Notes under the pieces: generated by a model | Seen by the model: the letters and a program-made list of their open reading frames with translations, nothing else | What the model was told of the DNA's origin: nothing | Database searches by the model: none | In this document: positions 34,487 to 48,017 of the stretch, piece by piece | Position numbering within the stretch: position 1 is the first letter of the stretch | Layout of the letters: every line of letters begins with the position of its first letter | Program-made: the position numbers and the translations under genes | DNA from: Mesaphorura yosii | Lineage: Eukaryota; Arthropoda; Collembola; Poduromorpha; Tullbergiidae | Direction of reading: 5' to 3' | Assembly: GCA_009869945.1 (NCBI GenBank) | Contig: WIXG01000029.1 | Location: forward strand, 62,001-126,000 | Length of the DNA: 64,000 nt

Positions 34487-36465
34487 TCCGCTCAGCGTGT
34501 ATTAGAGAACTAATACTAGTGCATTACAGCCATGTTTAAAGTTTCTATTGTCTGCTTGTTTCTCAGAAATTCACACTTTTGTTGTTCGAAATCATGCCAG
34601 TCATGACTTGTGCCGGTAATGTCAGGCGAAACAAATAAATACGAGCAGCAGCAGCGGTATGCGTTCTCAGTGTGAGGTTCACGATTGATAGAGGAAGTAC
34701 AGTGAATTACGGCAAGTTCCGTTGCATTTTATCGTTCGAATGAATTCTTTCATTTGCATTTTTGACACGTATGAAGCAATTTTAATCTTGAGAACTATGC
34801 TGCAACTTACGGTAAATAATGCGGATTGTGAGGAATGTGGATCTTTCATCATGCGGCTTGTTTACAACTCCACAAACTTTTCACCGCAATTTGTAGCACT
34901 GGTGTGGGATAAGACGATCCGAGTAATAACGTGCTAATTGTAGGAGAAATACCACTTTGTGCATTAGCTACTGTGTTTGTGTGTGTATTGTAAATGGGTA
35001 TGGCCACTGTCTCAACTTGAATCTTATCTCCATTCGTACAGATACAAGTCGCCGAAGATTCATTCATGTAGTTTGCTTATTGAATATGCAACCTTCGATT
35101 TCGTCCGAATAATTCAGCCACGATTACATTTCCGACAGTTGAGACTATCAAATCGTTGTTCTGTTCAAGTTCGGAATCTCATTAATTAACCTCATTCACC
35201 TTTCAATCGTAACATCGTCGTGTCGTCTCTCGCGTGTCAATTTCACATTTGGGCGATCTGATGCGAATCGCGATCACGAATCGCGGCGTTTCTGTGCTCT
35301 TGGCTGTAAACGCATCGACTCCTGCAAGCGCATCAGGTATGAGACATGAGTACTTTCAATTAATACAGAATTCAATCTGCTCGCGTGTTGAAGGTTGACA
35401 TTTAATTGACGGTTCGTTAAGGTTCCCTTGTGACGGTTATGACAGCGGATTTTTGTCAATTTCGATTTCCAGTTTCCAGCTTTACTGAACGACATGTTAA
35501 GTTTCTGCTCAATTTTGGTTACATAATTTCTTTTTGTGGCACGGATCCTGTTTCCTGTTACGCATGTAGAGTGTTTCGATTTTAAAATGTAGAATCTAGC
35601 AGTTGCCCGGCAGAATTTGGCCTAAAAAGCAAACAATTCAATTAAATATAAAGGAGATTATGGTTATGCCCTCAGTCATTGTGGTTTCCTTTCACGTGTG
35701 ACAAACGGACTCCTTCCGTGCCAAGTACCAAGCTGTCTCATCGCCACATCTTTGAAGTCATTTTCTGTAAGAGCCTAGTACGCACGCGAGAGATTTGATA
35801 CCGCAGTCGGCCAGCGAAACGCATCCCTTCGGAACCAAACGTTTCGTACAAAATGTAAAGCAAAGTGAGGGATTCAAACGAGTCGTGGTTGTGAGCAGCG
35901 GAAGGAAAGAGCCAAAAATCTTTATTTCTTGTCTTTTACTCTTCCACAGTGAAGTGACAAGTATGTTATTTTATTACTGCCCAGTGTAATAACTACGCAT
36001 AAGAAAGTATTTATACCATCATTACCATGTGCTAACGTGAAGCATCGTTAATATGCCGCACTTGCTGGAAGCTCAATTAGCAAGCGAAAAACAGGTATGA
36101 AGAAGTTGGCGAGTTTTCAATTTTGCATGCTTTTGTTTTGGTTTTCTTGGCAAAAATGCTACAGCCGTAGCATGCAGTTTGTAGTAGCGTGTTCGTACTT
36201 TTCCATTGACCTACTTTCTTACACGGTGTAAATGCCCTCAACCAGCGCAATATTTGGCATTTGAGATTTGCACGTTTGCAGTTTGTTCAAAGCACAATGA
36301 ATTTTTTGTTGTCCAACAGACTTCAGAGCCATATACTTCAAGATTCTCCGAACATAGCCTGCCTGGATTTGGAAATGGGTCTTTTCGTGTAATCACAAAT
36401 TGTACATGATGCGACTGTCAGGCTGATAGACGTAATCAGCTGCATTTGTCCGGTTCAAGTCCAAT
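34487..36465. other. Intergenic, upstream of alpha-mannosidase
   Basis: About 2 kb with only short unsupported ORFs. No TATA box, repeat or RNA gene could be supported. Confidence 0.5.
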
Positions 36466-39400
36466 ATGCCATCAAAATATTTCGCGATCTTGGTAAAGCC
36501 AAGAAACTTGCGTGTCATCACATTATGCCTGGCTGCATGCACGATAATAATCGCTCTGATTCATTTGTACAACGGTGTCATCTTAACTCAAGATCCGTCA
36601 GTATCTCCGTACCCAACGTTGCTGCCAGCGTCTGGCGACACCGACAATTACGTGGCTGACAACCTGGAGAACCTCGATTTCGTTGAAAGCCGTCGAAGCA
36701 GCGCTGGCCGTTCTCTGCTTCTGGACACAAATGAGAGAAACAAGTTTGGATCGAGAAATGCGAATGTTCATTCTAGTAGAATTCGTCATCAAGAGCTGGA
36801 GATCAACAATCTGCAGTTGAGTGGGTCAAGATCAGGTGGCCCGAGAGTGAACGAACAGCGTGACCTTGGCTCGGCTTCTGTCAGGAACAACGGGACTGCA
36901 AATGCAAATTACACATCTGCGGCTGTGCCGCAGCAGGTGGCCGTGCGTACGGCACGCATTCTTAATGCGAATACTTCAAAATGCGACAAATACCCTCAAT
37001 TTGAGCCGGAAATTGATGCTGTCAAACTCTTCCCCACCCTGCCGTTTGAAGTACGCAAGCCTCTCATAAATTCTTGAAGCTGATTTTCATTCTCGCATTG
37101 CATTCCAGGCTAATTGGATACGGTATCGTGAGTATTGGAACACATTCTTCGAAGCACGGTACCAAGATAGTAAGAAATCGACAGAGGTACCATACCTGAA
37201 AGTTTTTGTGATACCACACTCTCACAACGACCCAGGATGGTAATGACTCACAATTCACTATTCATTTCCTGAAATTCTTTATAGCCTAGGTTTCCTCATT
37301 TTAAAAAAATTATATTCGTTCCAGGATTAAGACGTTTGATGATTACTTCTACCAGCAAACCAAACACATTCTCGACAATTCTGTCGATAAGCTGATGGAA
37401 CACAAGATGATGACTTTCCAATGGAGCGAAATGTCATTTTTGTCCAAATGGTGGGATTACGCACATTCAGTGCGCAAGCAGAACTTGCTGAGACTAATTG
37501 ATGAAGGCAGATTTGAGATTGTTACTGGTGGTTGGGTCATGACAGGTTCGACACATAGTCACTCCGGCTTAAAGCATCATTCTTAATATGTGTCCTCCTA
37601 AATTAGACGAAGCTACAGTTCACGTTTACTCAATGATTGACCAACTTATTGAGGGACACCAGTGGGCGAAGAGCCATCTGAATGCTATTCCTAAATCGTC
37701 GTGGTCCGTCGATCCGTTCGGACATGGCTCCACTATGCCATACTTACTGAAAGCGGCTGGAATTAAGTCCATGGTCATTCAGGTCAGTACAACATATTCG
37801 TTATTCTATTTTCCTTTCTTCAACGTCTATAAAATTTCTACAGCGAATTCATTACGCATGGAAAAAGTGGCTCGCTGAACAGCAGTTTAGCGACTTTTTG
37901 TGGGTTCAGCGTTGGGACAATTCACCTACAGCCAAATCAAGCATATTTTGCCACAATGCTCCATTTGATATATATTCAATCAAACACTCTTGCGGCCCGC
38001 ATCCACACGTATGTATCAAGTTATCAAGCATAAGATATGCCACATTTTGAAGATGTACCAATTAATTTTGTATTCGTGCACTATAGATTTGTCTCAATTT
38101 TGACTTCCGGAACATTAGTGGCGAGTATTCGGAGAATCACATGTACTTCCAGCCAATAACACCATTGAATCTAAAAGAGAAGGCAGAATTGTTACTCGAA
38201 CAATATGGCAAAACTGGTTCATTGTTCCCCCATAACGTGGCAATGATTTCTTTGGGCGATGATTTCCGATACGATCATGCTGTAGAGTGGGATCAGCAGT
38301 ACTTGAATTATATTCAACTTTTCGACTTCATCAACGCAAACTTCAAGACCTACAAAACAGAAATCAAATTCGCGACGATTTCCGAGTATTTCCAGGCGGT
38401 TGGTGAACGAGTGGATTTACTGCCAACATTCTCTGGCGATTTCTTTGTGTACTCTGACATATTCAGTGAAGGACGGCCAGCTTACTGGAGCGGATACTAC
38501 GGTACAAGACCGTACTGGAAAAAATTCTACCGCGAAACCGAGAATGCGGTCAGAAGTGCTGAGATCTTGTTTTCGTTTGCAAATATTCTTGCATCGCAGA
38601 ACAACCAAAGAATCAATTCTCAGGTAATTATCGACTGAGAACATCGAAAAAGAAATCGATTTCATTGTAATCAGTTCTCTCTGTGCAGGTGCTGATACAA
38701 GAGTATGCAAATCTAAGTCGAGCTCGTCGCCACTTGGCCTTGTTTGCTCATCATGATGCTACCACGGGTACCTCAAAGGCTGAGACGATGAACGATTACG
38801 GCTACAAGTTGATGGATGCGATGCAGAAGAGTCTGGATATTCAAATGATTGCAGCAAACTCCATTCTGTTCAGTCAGACTAATAATACTCATTTGTCGAC
38901 CGACTTCGAACAACTCTCGTTCGGGGATTTACCACAGAAAATCCCATTGAAACTGAACAGGAACAATGAGAGAAAAATTATACTGTTTAACAATTTGGGA
39001 TGGGCTCGTAATCACATGGTGAAAGTCATCGTGACGACACCGAATATTCGGGTTATTGGCTCGACCGGCAAAGATGTTCCTTCACAGGTGAGCTTGGTGA
39101 TAGTTCACTGTGAACTATTCTGCAAATACCTGGATTAATGCTGATGCTAACACTTTACAGTTAAATCCTGTGATGGATGTGGCAAATGATCGTTCCAGTC
39201 GAATCTCAACGCACTTATTCGAGCTGACTTTCATTGCTGAACTTTCTCCGCTTTCTCTGTCCATTTTCACTATTAAGCAGACAACGCTGGACAATGAAAA
39301 CTGTGCCGCAAGAGCTGCAGTATATTGCTCCAACTGTTCTGACCCATCCAGCTTGTTCCAAATTAATAAAATTCAGGTGAGTGCCATGTGAAGATGTGGT

Positions 39401-40881
39401 GGACGTGCGGGCCCAATTTGACAGCCCTTTTCTGTACAGGCTGGCAACATTCAGCTTACGAGCGACCGTCTTCAGCTTCTGTTTGACCGAAACAGCGGAC
39501 TTCTACTAAGTATCACGAACGTGAAGGATATGATTTCGATAAAGGCGGGCATAAGGTTTGGTGCTTATGATTCAGTCAGTCATCGTAGTGGTGCATATTT
39601 GCTAATGATTGATCCGCTTGATGAAGTCAAGGTAAATTGACGATGATCTCGTTCTTGACAGCCTCATTAAGAATTCGTATTGTGATTTTTTAGGCTGTGC
39701 CATATCCTTTTAACGATCCCAGAATATTCATAATTTCTGGTCCCATTGCTTCGGAAGTAAGCGTTTTCCATTCTCCTTTGGTTGTAACAACGCGGCTGAT
39801 GCACAAGGGAGGTGCAGAGCTCGAAGAGGCAATACATATTCAGAATCAGGTCGACGTTGGCCAACAGGGCGGTGAAGTGTTCATGAGATTCAACACGGAC
39901 CTCGACTCAAGAACCATCGTGGGAACGAAGTATGACCCGGGCAGGAAAGACTTCGTAAATCTGGCACGCGTCGAAACATTTTACACCGATGAGAACGGAT
40001 TCGGGATTGAGAAACGCATTAAAGTACCCACAATCGGACTGGAAGGAAACTATTACCCGGTGACCACGCTCGCCTTCATTCAAGACGAAGTTCGTGGCCT
40101 CAGATTTTCAGTTCTAGTTGACCGCAGTCACGGATTTTCATCCTTCGAGCCAGGACGACTGGAAACTCTTATTGAGAGAAGAACCGTGTATGACGATGGA
40201 AGAGGAATGGGCGAAGGTGTCACGGACAATCGGGAGACAATCTCAAATTATATTCTCACACTGGAGATAATCAAACCTACAAAAATGTCGCGCAACACGA
40301 ATGCCAAAAGCGCAAAAAGCAACTACGTAGTTCCTACACTCACCGTACATCATTTATCACAACAGTTAAACTATCCTCCGTCACTCTTCGTAATGAACTA
40401 TGAAAATTTCCCTAGAAAGACCTCCTCCACGACACTGTTTACAATGCTAAGCGCTGAGTTACCCTGTGATGTACATTTAATTAATTTTAGAACGTTAACG
40501 GAAAGTTCTCAATTCAATGCCGATTTAAACATGCCTAGCAAACAGGCTCTGATGATATTTCAAAAGCTAGGACACTTATGTTCTCACAATAGGAATAATG
40601 CTAACAACAGCAGCAGTAATTTGGTGCAATCTACTGGCGGTGTCAGTTGTACTAGCAGTAGTGAACTGAGCTTATTTCATGAGGGCACGACATTTAACAG
40701 AATTCAGGTTCAGGAAATACTCCAAAGTGATCTCACTGGCACGGTTGTTCGTGCAACAACCGACAAAGCAACTCGTCTTGGCCCTACGAGTAACAACAAT
40801 ACTCAGTCCAGCATGACCTTTCTTGATGAACTAGAAGCTGACGCATTCGAAATCAAAAGTTTTATTCTAAAATTCAGGTAG
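36466..40881 (+). CDS. MAN2A: Golgi alpha-mannosidase II (GH38)
   Basis: Ten exons: 36466-37050, 37109-37239, 37325-37545, 37607-37782, 37844-38008, 38087-38623, 38689-39087, 39161-39376, 39440-39631 and 39694-40881; 1269 aa, all phases agree. The enzyme trims two mannoses from GlcNAcMan5GlcNAc2 in the medial Golgi, opening the way to complex N-glycans. It is a type II membrane protein: a short basic tail, then a TM helix near residues 17-35 ([19 protein letters not shown]), then a long low-complexity stem to about residue 170. Zn and catalytic residues appear in [28 protein letters not shown] (nucleophile Asp), LGDDFRYD and [12 protein letters not shown]. The stem makes it about 120 residues longer than the human protein. 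It lies alone on the plus strand between HADH and FUNDC. Confidence 0.95.
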
Positions 40882-41096
40882 AATATTGGAATTTTATTTT
40901 ACTCGCATTCTGTGATGTTTTAAATCCTGGCCGCTGAAACACATCCAGTATTAGACGCGTGGACCTGCTTTAAGTGTACTTTGCTTGCTCCAGCTTGCTA
41001 AAGTTACAGATCGTACAACATGTTTCTCAAAGTCGCCAATGCAGTTACACAATTAGCATACCAAATGACTAGATTACTTTACAAACTTTACATTCG

Positions 41097-41102
41097 AATA
41101 AA
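41097..41102 (+). terminator. Poly(A) signal of alpha-mannosidase II
   Basis: AATAAA, 216 nt past the stop codon at 40881. Confidence 0.5.
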
Positions 41103-41546
41103 TCCTTCAAGTTCTGTTCATTTTCCGCAACTTTATTACAAATACAAGTCTGGGATCTCAACACCAACGATACTAGCGACCAGCATTACGTCACAACTCT
41201 AACTCTACGCTCAATCTTTACTTCTTTACAGAGCTATTACTCATTCATGTATCACGCATGGAAAAATCCCATCCAACGCTCCAAAAAACTGTAGCCTTAA
41301 ATGCACATATAACACTAAAAAGTCTCACTAGCTTAAATACTACTCATACTAGTCAGATCTAGTAAAAGGTGGAAATGTGGTATAGTGCAGTCATTCAACA
41401 GAGCTCCGAAGACAAGGAGCAGCGTATGGAAAATTCGAATTACTAAAACTGAACAAAAACTAATAGCTATACATTGACGTTTTAACCAGATTCGAACATC
41501 GCAACAAAACCAGATTGCTTTCGATGACTATGCGTGCATTATTTGG

Positions 41547-41720
41547 TTAGCCACCGATCACAACCCCAAGAGCCGTTCCAACAGCAAACGAACTCAAGAA
41601 AATGTGCAGATCCCTCGCTTCGCGTCCTAGCATTTTGTTGTACCATTTTCTAGATCTGGACTCCGCATTGTCTAGGATGTCTTCAGCACGGTCTGATAAT
41701 TGCTCCAATCTCCTCTCCAA
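41547..41720 (-). CDS. Candidate alternative last exon of the FUN14-domain gene
   Basis: A 58-codon open exon ending in TAA, preceded by the acceptor GATTCTTAG. It joins in phase to exon 3 of the FUNDC gene, as does the nearer exon at 41987-41907. It encodes a charged helix (LERRLEQLSDRAEDILDNAE) followed by HIFLSSFAVGTALGVVIGG, which aligns in style with the usual family end (ISSGFVGGFLLGLAS). Using it gives 176 aa instead of 145 aa. Splice signals and frame are read directly; that it is used as an alternative is inferred. It could also be the last exon of a separate, unrecognised gene. Confidence 0.55.
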   Translation of the reverse strand: MERRLEQLSDRAEDILDNAESRSRKWYNKMLGREARDLHIFLSSFAVGTALGVVIGG

Positions 41721-41767
41721 CTAAGAATCAAAATAATGAACATTTGAATAAATTAGGTCAGTACACT

Positions 41768-41773
41768 TTTATT
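41768..41773 (-). terminator. Poly(A) signal for the short FUNDC form
   Basis: AATAAA on the minus strand, 134 nt past the TGA of the proximal last exon and before the distal last exon. Its position between the two last exons supports alternative polyadenylation. Confidence 0.5.
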
Positions 41774-41906
41774 CATTTGTTCGATATTATAAAAGTAACT
41801 TGACAAGGTTAGTTAGTTGGGACTTGTTAGTGCGTACTGAAGTTAATAACAAAAGAATAGAAACAGTCTGTATGTCTTTTGCTCATGAATTTTCTCTAAA
41901 GCAAGT

Positions 41907-42773
41907 TCAGGATGATGCCAGGCCAATTAAGAAACCGCTCGCAAAACCAACAGCAGTATAGGTATTGTCTTGAACGTAGACCAACATCTACGAATAAAAA
42001 ACAAAATTGTGAGAAAACAGTCACCTAATGTGCACGTGTTCTTTGGCAGAGCTAATCCACAGTCCATTGTTTCACAATTTGCTATTAAACTGAACAAAGG
42101 ACAATAACGAAAGTGTTGGCTCGGGCAATCTCCTTGTAACAATGTCGCAAGAAAAAATTAACTTACTATAGGATAATAATGCTCAGGAAAAATGAAAATA
42201 CTAAGCACATTTATCAAGGCCATTCTCGATGGATGAGCATGTTACCTTATTCGTCCAGTTCTTCTTGTTATCTCCATCGGCAATCTTGTTCGTTACATTG
42301 TCAACGTCGCGTCGTAATCTGGACCAATTAATCTAGATGAAAAGTTCCAATGTTAGGGGTCGTACTTAAATTCATGATTGATATGATTGATATATGCAAT
42401 AATTACTAACGTAGTTGATAGCAAACACCCACCTTGATATACCCCTGATGATTTGCGATTTGCATAATAATAATGCCTCCACCAACTGCAAATGCGACTG
42501 CTTTTCCAACTTTCATTGCCAAAAACCCTGTCACCCTACAAAGATTCAAAGGAGGCTTCGAATTCATGGCTGGACGCATGAAGAGTGTACCACGTGAAAA
42601 CATTACCATCCAGAAACTCCTCCAAACAGCATCTGCCTCGCGATAGCGTTTTTGTCGTCACCACTTCCACTGCCAAATATTGAGTCCGCCCAAGATTCAG
42701 CATTATCAACGAGATTACGTGCGGTGTCTCGAGATCCTGAGGGCTGCTTGGACCCAGAACTTGAGACGGGCAT
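41907..42773 (-). CDS. FUNDC1: FUN14-domain mitochondrial outer-membrane protein (FUNDC)
   Basis: Exons 42773-42607, 42535-42433, 42332-42246 and 41987-41907; 145 aa. FUN14 proteins sit in the outer mitochondrial membrane; FUNDC1 is a hypoxia-linked mitophagy receptor. The core matches well: [20 protein letters not shown], then [19 protein letters not shown], then [12 protein letters not shown], and a final [11 protein letters not shown]. The N-terminal 50 residues are Ser/Gly/Asp-rich. I do not see the YxxL LC3-binding motif that mammalian FUNDC1 has near its N-terminus, so a mitophagy role is uncertain. A second candidate last exon lies downstream. The gene is divergent from EARS2, with 704 nt between start codons. 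Confidence 0.9.
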
Positions 42774-43477
42774 TTTAATTTTCTTCCCTCTCAGGCTCTG
42801 ACCACTGTACGGTAAGTTGCACCTGTGCCAGGAGATATTTGCTTGACGTTCACGTCAAAACTTGAACAACTGACTTGTCAAGTCACTTGTGAATTAGCTC
42901 ACTCAAATCCTGAAAATAGGCAGAAATTATTTCTTCAAGGTCTTCAGGTCCCACAGCTACCAAGTAGTAATGTTCGTGTTAATGAATACGAATAGCTGCA
43001 TTAAATAAGATAATTAACTCACCTTGGTCCTGAAGAACTACAGCCACCACCAGTAGTAACACCAGCACAGGAAGAGTGTTTAACAATGAACCCGTGCCGT
43101 GCTTTGAAGTACAGCTAACTTAATTTATTTTTGTATCTGAATATCAAAACAAATGAGATCTATGACTTTCTGTTGTTGTTAAGTAAGACACGAATTGTAT
43201 CATGTGTACACCTATAGCTAGAATAGTTTTTGCGCATGAAATGTACTGCTGCTTTCCTTGTGATCTCGGTGAGACTGCAGGAGTGCGGTAACGAGTTCCG
43301 AAAACCTGATGATTTCGTGAGATTCGACCTCTTTGGCGAACTTGGCCGTCTTGGGCATCTATTCCAGTGATTCAAAAGCTGTATCACATCTTGTGGCAGT
43401 CACAGGTATCACAGATTTCATGGCGTGAATTTCGGCCGTTACTTCAGATCGGCCATCACCTCCTACCTCCACAAAGA
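42774..43477. promoter_or_regulatory. Divergent region between FUNDC and EARS2
   Basis: Should hold both promoters. On the minus strand a donor (CAAG then GTGAGT, at 43022) and an acceptor (TTGGTAG, ending 42957) mark a likely 66-nt 5' UTR intron of FUNDC. The flanking sequence, if joined, keeps open a frame with a hydrophobic run (LPVLVLLLVVAVVLQDQ) that stops at about 42890, but no ATG precedes it. Confidence 0.4.
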
Positions 43478-45559
<2,082 letters not shown>

Positions 45560-45573
45560 ACTTGTTAAAATCG

Positions 45574-45579
45574 ATTAAA
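45574..45579 (+). terminator. Possible EARS2 poly(A) signal
   Basis: ATTAAA, the common variant hexamer, 15 nt after the stop. No AATAAA follows the stop before the HAX1 3' end. Confidence 0.35.
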
Positions 45580-45614
45580 TTTTATTTCACTTTACTGATT
45601 TTGAAAGTACATTA

Positions 45615-45620
45615 TTTATT
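45615..45620 (-). terminator. HAX1 poly(A) signal
   Basis: AATAAA on the minus strand, 93 nt past the HAX1 stop. It lies only about 55 nt from the EARS2 stop on the other strand. Confidence 0.5.
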
Positions 45621-45712
45621 GGAACTGCGTCACAAAAGGTGATAGGCGTTGCGAATAACTTTCTACAGATAATAAATAGGCGAGAAACGATTACAATTTA
45701 CTCAATGTCATT

Positions 45713-46973
45713 CTACATTCGTGGTCTGAAGAAGTCGCGAATAAATCCAAAGGGTTCAGGAATTTCAGGTCCAGCATGGGAAGCTATATCTGCAAAGAAA
45801 CCATAGTCGTCGTCATCTTCCCGTACGTGCGCTTAAAATTATTTACCACTTACCTTCACGGGGTATAAATTCGGTACTTTTCTCGCTCGTACCATCTGGA
45901 TTTTGGCGAAATGTGGTAATTTCCCGTCCTTTAGGAGTATCCCGAATAGTTTGGCTATAAGCCTAGACACAAATTAAAACATCGACATGAAATGAGAACG
46001 CTACGCTTTGGGGTCTGATCGGGGTTCTGTGCTTGCACATGAAAGAAGAACGAAGACGAATAAGAAAGAAGAGAGGGCATACTTTCGACCCGTCAGAAGT
46101 GTACGTCCCGGTGTTTGAGCTCCAGTTGAAGAATTGTCTCGGCTGTACTCTTGTACCATTTGATTCTGTCAGGCCATCTGTATTCGATGAGCCTTCGGGT
46201 CCTTCGTCTTCATTCCCAGGCTTAAGCACTTCACCCCGAAGATTCGGTTGGCCATAGGGAGTCAATTTATTTCGTTCACGATCTTCTCCGCTGATTTCTT
46301 CACGGTCCATGATTGGATCATTGAACAAACCAAATCCGTGAGGTCTGTCGTCACCGCCTTCAGGATATACAAAACCATCTAAAGAGTTATAAAGAGTCAT
46401 TTTTATTTGATTTGTGAGGGAATGTGACATTAACTATTAACCAGTTAGGTTAAATCCATTATCTTGTTACATGCATACTCACCGAAATGCTTGTTCATGT
46501 CTTCAAATGCCCTTTCCATCTCGCTGAAAAACGTATCCATTTGTCCAAAAATACTTCCAAAACCAAATGGGTCAAACCCGTGATTATCGTCATTGCTGCT
46601 TAAAAATATCATGCAAATACAAATTACTTTGGAAAATCTGTTACTTCGTCTTTCGGATTTATTGCATTGTGTAATCGTCTTACAATCCCCCTCCGCGAAA
46701 TGGAAACATTCCTCGCCCGGGTCTTGTTTTCTGATGGTCAGCATTGTTGAAATGATCGCCACTGCTTCCTCCTTTCTGGTCGTATTCTTGGACAAATGAG
46801 TTTGGGCCAGCATAACTTGTATCGTCATACATGTCTTGTGAAGGAGTTAAGGCTTTTTCCCGACGATTTTGATCGCCAGGTTCAAGTCGATGCGGAATAC
46901 CAAAAGCGGATCTTAAATTACGGAAGAAGTTGTACACGGCTCCTTCTCCTGAATCGCCACCAGCTGTACCCAT
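45713..46973 (-). CDS. HAX1: HAX1-like protein
   Basis: Five exons: 46973-46684, 46598-46483, 46378-46083, 45962-45854 and 45789-45713; 295 aa. HAX1 is an anti-apoptotic, mostly mitochondrial protein that partners the CLPB disaggregase. The sequence is largely disordered, as in the family. Conserved blocks are the start (YNFFRNLRSAFGIPH), HGFDPFGFGSIFGQMDTFF, the proline- and Glu-rich middle, FKS-like repeats replaced by FNWSSNTGTYTSDGSK, and the terminal PEPFGFIRDFFRPRM. Exon 2 starts at a tandem acceptor (AAGCAG), so inclusion of one Ser is optional. The start is the first ATG in frame. The gene is convergent with EARS2 and divergent from prefoldin 6. Confidence 0.85.
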
Positions 46974-47424
46974 TATGTTTTCTTCCTTAGGAAAATCAGT
47001 CAATGGTAAAGGTCCAACTTCCAACAAAGGAGAAAACTGTTTTCACACTTCCTCCAATTATACTGATTCTGATGTACAAATTTTCCAGAGTCTTTATTTA
47101 GAATTTAGGGTCAGTTATCACAAATTTTGCAACATTTCGTCACTTCTGTTGTGCTATTCCACTGAATAGAAGTTTCCAGCAGTTCTAAATGCGCGAAATA
47201 TAGAACGTGACAAAGGCGGGTAACCAATCGCACTTCAAGTAAATCAAGCACGTAAATATTTGAATCGGTGGCATATCATCGAAATAGGCAAACCTGGCAC
47301 TAGTACCAGTTCAATAATTTAAAGTTAATTCTCCAATTTCGTACTATTATTTTTTCGTGTGTTTATATCCGTTCCACAGCCTCACAAGTTCAGTGGATCA
47401 GTAAAGTCAAGCTTTGTTTTCAAT
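46974..47424. promoter_or_regulatory. Divergent region between HAX1 and PFDN6
   Basis: 451 nt separate the start codons, so a shared promoter region is likely. The HAX1 frame stays open upstream for a short way without an ATG. No TATA box is evident. Confidence 0.45.
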
Positions 47425-48017
47425 ATGGGGTCAGAATTTGAAGCTGTCCAAAAGAAGTTCCAAACGGAAATGGAGAAATTGAAGAAGATGCAAAAAAGTA
47501 AGTAATAATTGTGAATTATAATTCTGATCATCGCTATATTATGAAGTCTGGTTATTATGGTCTCTTCAACCGATTTGGATTTCTATTATCTCAGAGTACC
47601 AAAAGCTGGTAAACCTGAACAGCCAGTTGGACACTCAGATGAACGAGAATATGATGGTCCAAGAAGAATTAACTCTAACAAAGGAAGACTCAAAAGTTTA
47701 TAAATTGACGGGGAAGGTATTGGTCCCTCAATCTCTTCCGGACGCCAAGACGAACGTTGAGCGGCGAATGAAGTTCATAGAAAGTGAATCGTAAGTGCAT
47801 AATGATTAAATAACTAATTGTGTCATAAAACAATGAAAAGATTATAACCCTTTGCGCCGGCATAATTCACAGAAAACGAAATAACGAACAAATTGAGAAA
47901 ATTAGACAAGAAATCATCACACAGCGTGAATCCATTGGCCCGCTCGAGAAGCAGTTGCAGACACTTTTTCTGAAGGCGCAATTAGCAAGCGGTGGCAAGC
48001 CATCGGGAAAATCTTAG
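47425..48017 (+). CDS. PFDN6: Prefoldin subunit 6
   Basis: Three exons, 47425-47497, 47595-47790 and 47873-48017, phases 1 and 2, 137 aa. Prefoldin is a cytosolic hexameric co-chaperone that hands nascent actin and tubulin to the TRiC chaperonin; subunit 6 is a beta-type subunit. The protein is two coiled coils (from FEAVQKKFQTEMEKLKKMQK and from NNEQIEKIRQEIITQRESI) around a beta hairpin with KLTGKVLVPQSLPDAKTNVE. Length is near the usual 125-130 aa with a short Gly/Ser/Lys tail. The start is fixed by the first Met before the first coil. Confidence 0.95.

Noticed and set aside
36448..36463. GGTTCAAGTCC, like a tRNA T-loop
   Set aside because: No matching acceptor, D or anticodon stems around it; it directly precedes the mannosidase start codon.
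43367..43477. Longer N-terminus for EARS2 starting at 43367
   Set aside because: The codon there is GTG, and the first in-frame ATG is at 43478, which already gives a good presequence.
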